Assembly (NCBI GenBank): GCA_947184155.2
Contig: CAMXCT020001669.1
Span: 413,169 to 477,168 of the forward strand
Length of the DNA stretch: 64,000 nt
Reading direction: 5' to 3'
DNA from: Cladocopium goreaui
Lineage: Eukaryota > Sar > Dinophyceae > Suessiales > Symbiodiniaceae
This document shows positions 63,568 to 64,000 of the stretch, piece after piece. Under the pieces are notes generated by a model, which was not told the origin of the DNA, made no database searches, and saw only the letters and a program-made list of their open reading frames with translations. Position numbers and translations under genes: made by a program. The first letter of the stretch is position 1. Each line of letters opens with the position of its first letter.

Positions 63568-63788
63568 GTAAACGTTTACATAACTACAATGTGAGGCCCC
63601 CAAGATATCTAAGTTGGTGTATAACTCCAATACTATGGTTTAAGGTACTTATAACTATAGTTACTGGGGCTTATAAACCAAGTTATAACTGGGGGGCCTC
63701 ACATTGTATGGAACATCACCATTTTTCATGGGAAACCTCACTATAAATGGCCACTTTCAATCGCGAACTGTTAGTTTACCAGAGGGTA
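63559..63788. mobile_element. Family 1 hairpin element, copy 22, with a nested family 3 element
   Basis: TACCCTCTGGTAAACGTTTAC at the left and GTTAGTTTACCAGAGGGTA at the right. The family 3 element 63587-63706 interrupts the motif cataacta-tggaacatcacc. Removing it and one TA restores a normal family 1 copy. Predicted intron 63568-63782. Confidence 0.9.
63587..63706. mobile_element. Family 3 hairpin element nested in family 1, TA duplicated
   Basis: CAATGTGAGGCCCCCAAGAT ... CTGGGGGGCCTCACATTG, flanked by TA at 63585-63586 and 63707-63708. Confidence 0.92.
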
Positions 63789-64000
63789 AAGATGGGGAGT
63801 TCCCTTGATTTCACTATGAAACCAAGGGGATGTTCTATGGAAAACGAAGGATGGCGATGTTTTACGGAAATGGAGATGGTTCCAGGGGATACACCCAGAA
63901 AAACGAGGACTTCACCAAGACATATCCGCATATTCGGACGTTTCAAAGCGGCTCAGATGGGTGATGTTCCTCGGAGGATCAGGAAGGATTTCCAACAGCA
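63783..64000 (+). CDS. Coding-like sequence at window end, frame unsure
   Basis: After the element AG-GGT-AAA-GAT gives only EGKDGEFP before a stop. Further right two frames are open to the edge: MENEGWRCFTEMEMVPGDTP (then RKTRTSPRHIRIFGRFKAAQ) and RRMAMFYGNGDGSRGYTQKN. The gene may continue beyond 64000. Confidence 0.3.

Noticed and set aside
1-64000. Spliced-leader gene, rRNA or telomere repeats
   Set aside because: I looked for the dinoflagellate spliced-leader core (TAGCCATTTTGGCTCAAG), rRNA-like conserved words and TTTAGGG arrays and saw none.

Overview
The window looks like nuclear DNA of an intron-rich eukaryote, most likely a dinoflagellate (Symbiodiniaceae or Polarella type). There is no compact coding, no operon and no ORF with a bacterial ribosome site. 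Instead short exon-like islands of higher GC (about 60-400 bp, AG|G type acceptors) sit in AT-rich DNA full of (TA)n, tetranucleotide tracts, minisatellites and hundreds of bases of nothing recognisable. The only domains I recognise with some confidence are repeats of the DUF4116 type (VLxAAxxxxxALxYASDELRxDRDF pattern), a family abundant in dinoflagellate genomes, plus one ankyrin-like repeat. No rRNA, tRNA, spliced-leader gene, CRISPR or plasmid feature was found. The organism assignment is an inference.

Layout. 0-21 kb: scattered plus-strand exon candidates with many short hairpin-like mobile elements. 21.66-25.81 kb: a higher-order satellite array built from 307, 236 and 297 bp monomers. 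25.8-29.2 kb: degenerate coding-like pieces, a decayed 21-23 bp repeat, CAT triplet tracts, and a 44 bp repeat with poly-C tracts. 29-52 kb: more exon candidates on both strands, a 12/24 bp repeat (35.05-35.58 kb), and a decayed minus-strand gene without introns (39.1-40.1 kb). 53.0-54.2 kb: large minisatellite. 54.4-64 kb: six plus-strand DUF4116-type exons spread over 9 kb, with minus-strand coding-like exons, including the ankyrin-like one, between them, and a 13 bp satellite at 57.1 kb.

The most interesting system is the set of short terminal-inverted-repeat elements. Family 1 (about 105-125 bp, ends TA-CCCTCTGGTAA ... TTACCAGAGGG-TA) occurs more than 20 times. Its ends carry a ready-made donor (CTG|GTAA) and acceptor (ACCAG|AGGG), and coding-like frames repeatedly begin or stop exactly at those points. 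This is what an introner (a transposable element that inserts as an intron) should look like. One copy has a second family nested in it with a duplicated TA, which shows the TA target-site duplication directly. Family 2 (CTGGTTGGTGG ... CCACCAACCAG) has the same GT/AG property. At least five other hairpin families are present.

Limits: exon calls come from reading frames by eye. Many islands are open in more than one frame, so strand, frame and exact splice sites are tentative. I cannot join the exons into complete genes and found no convincing first or last exon for most.
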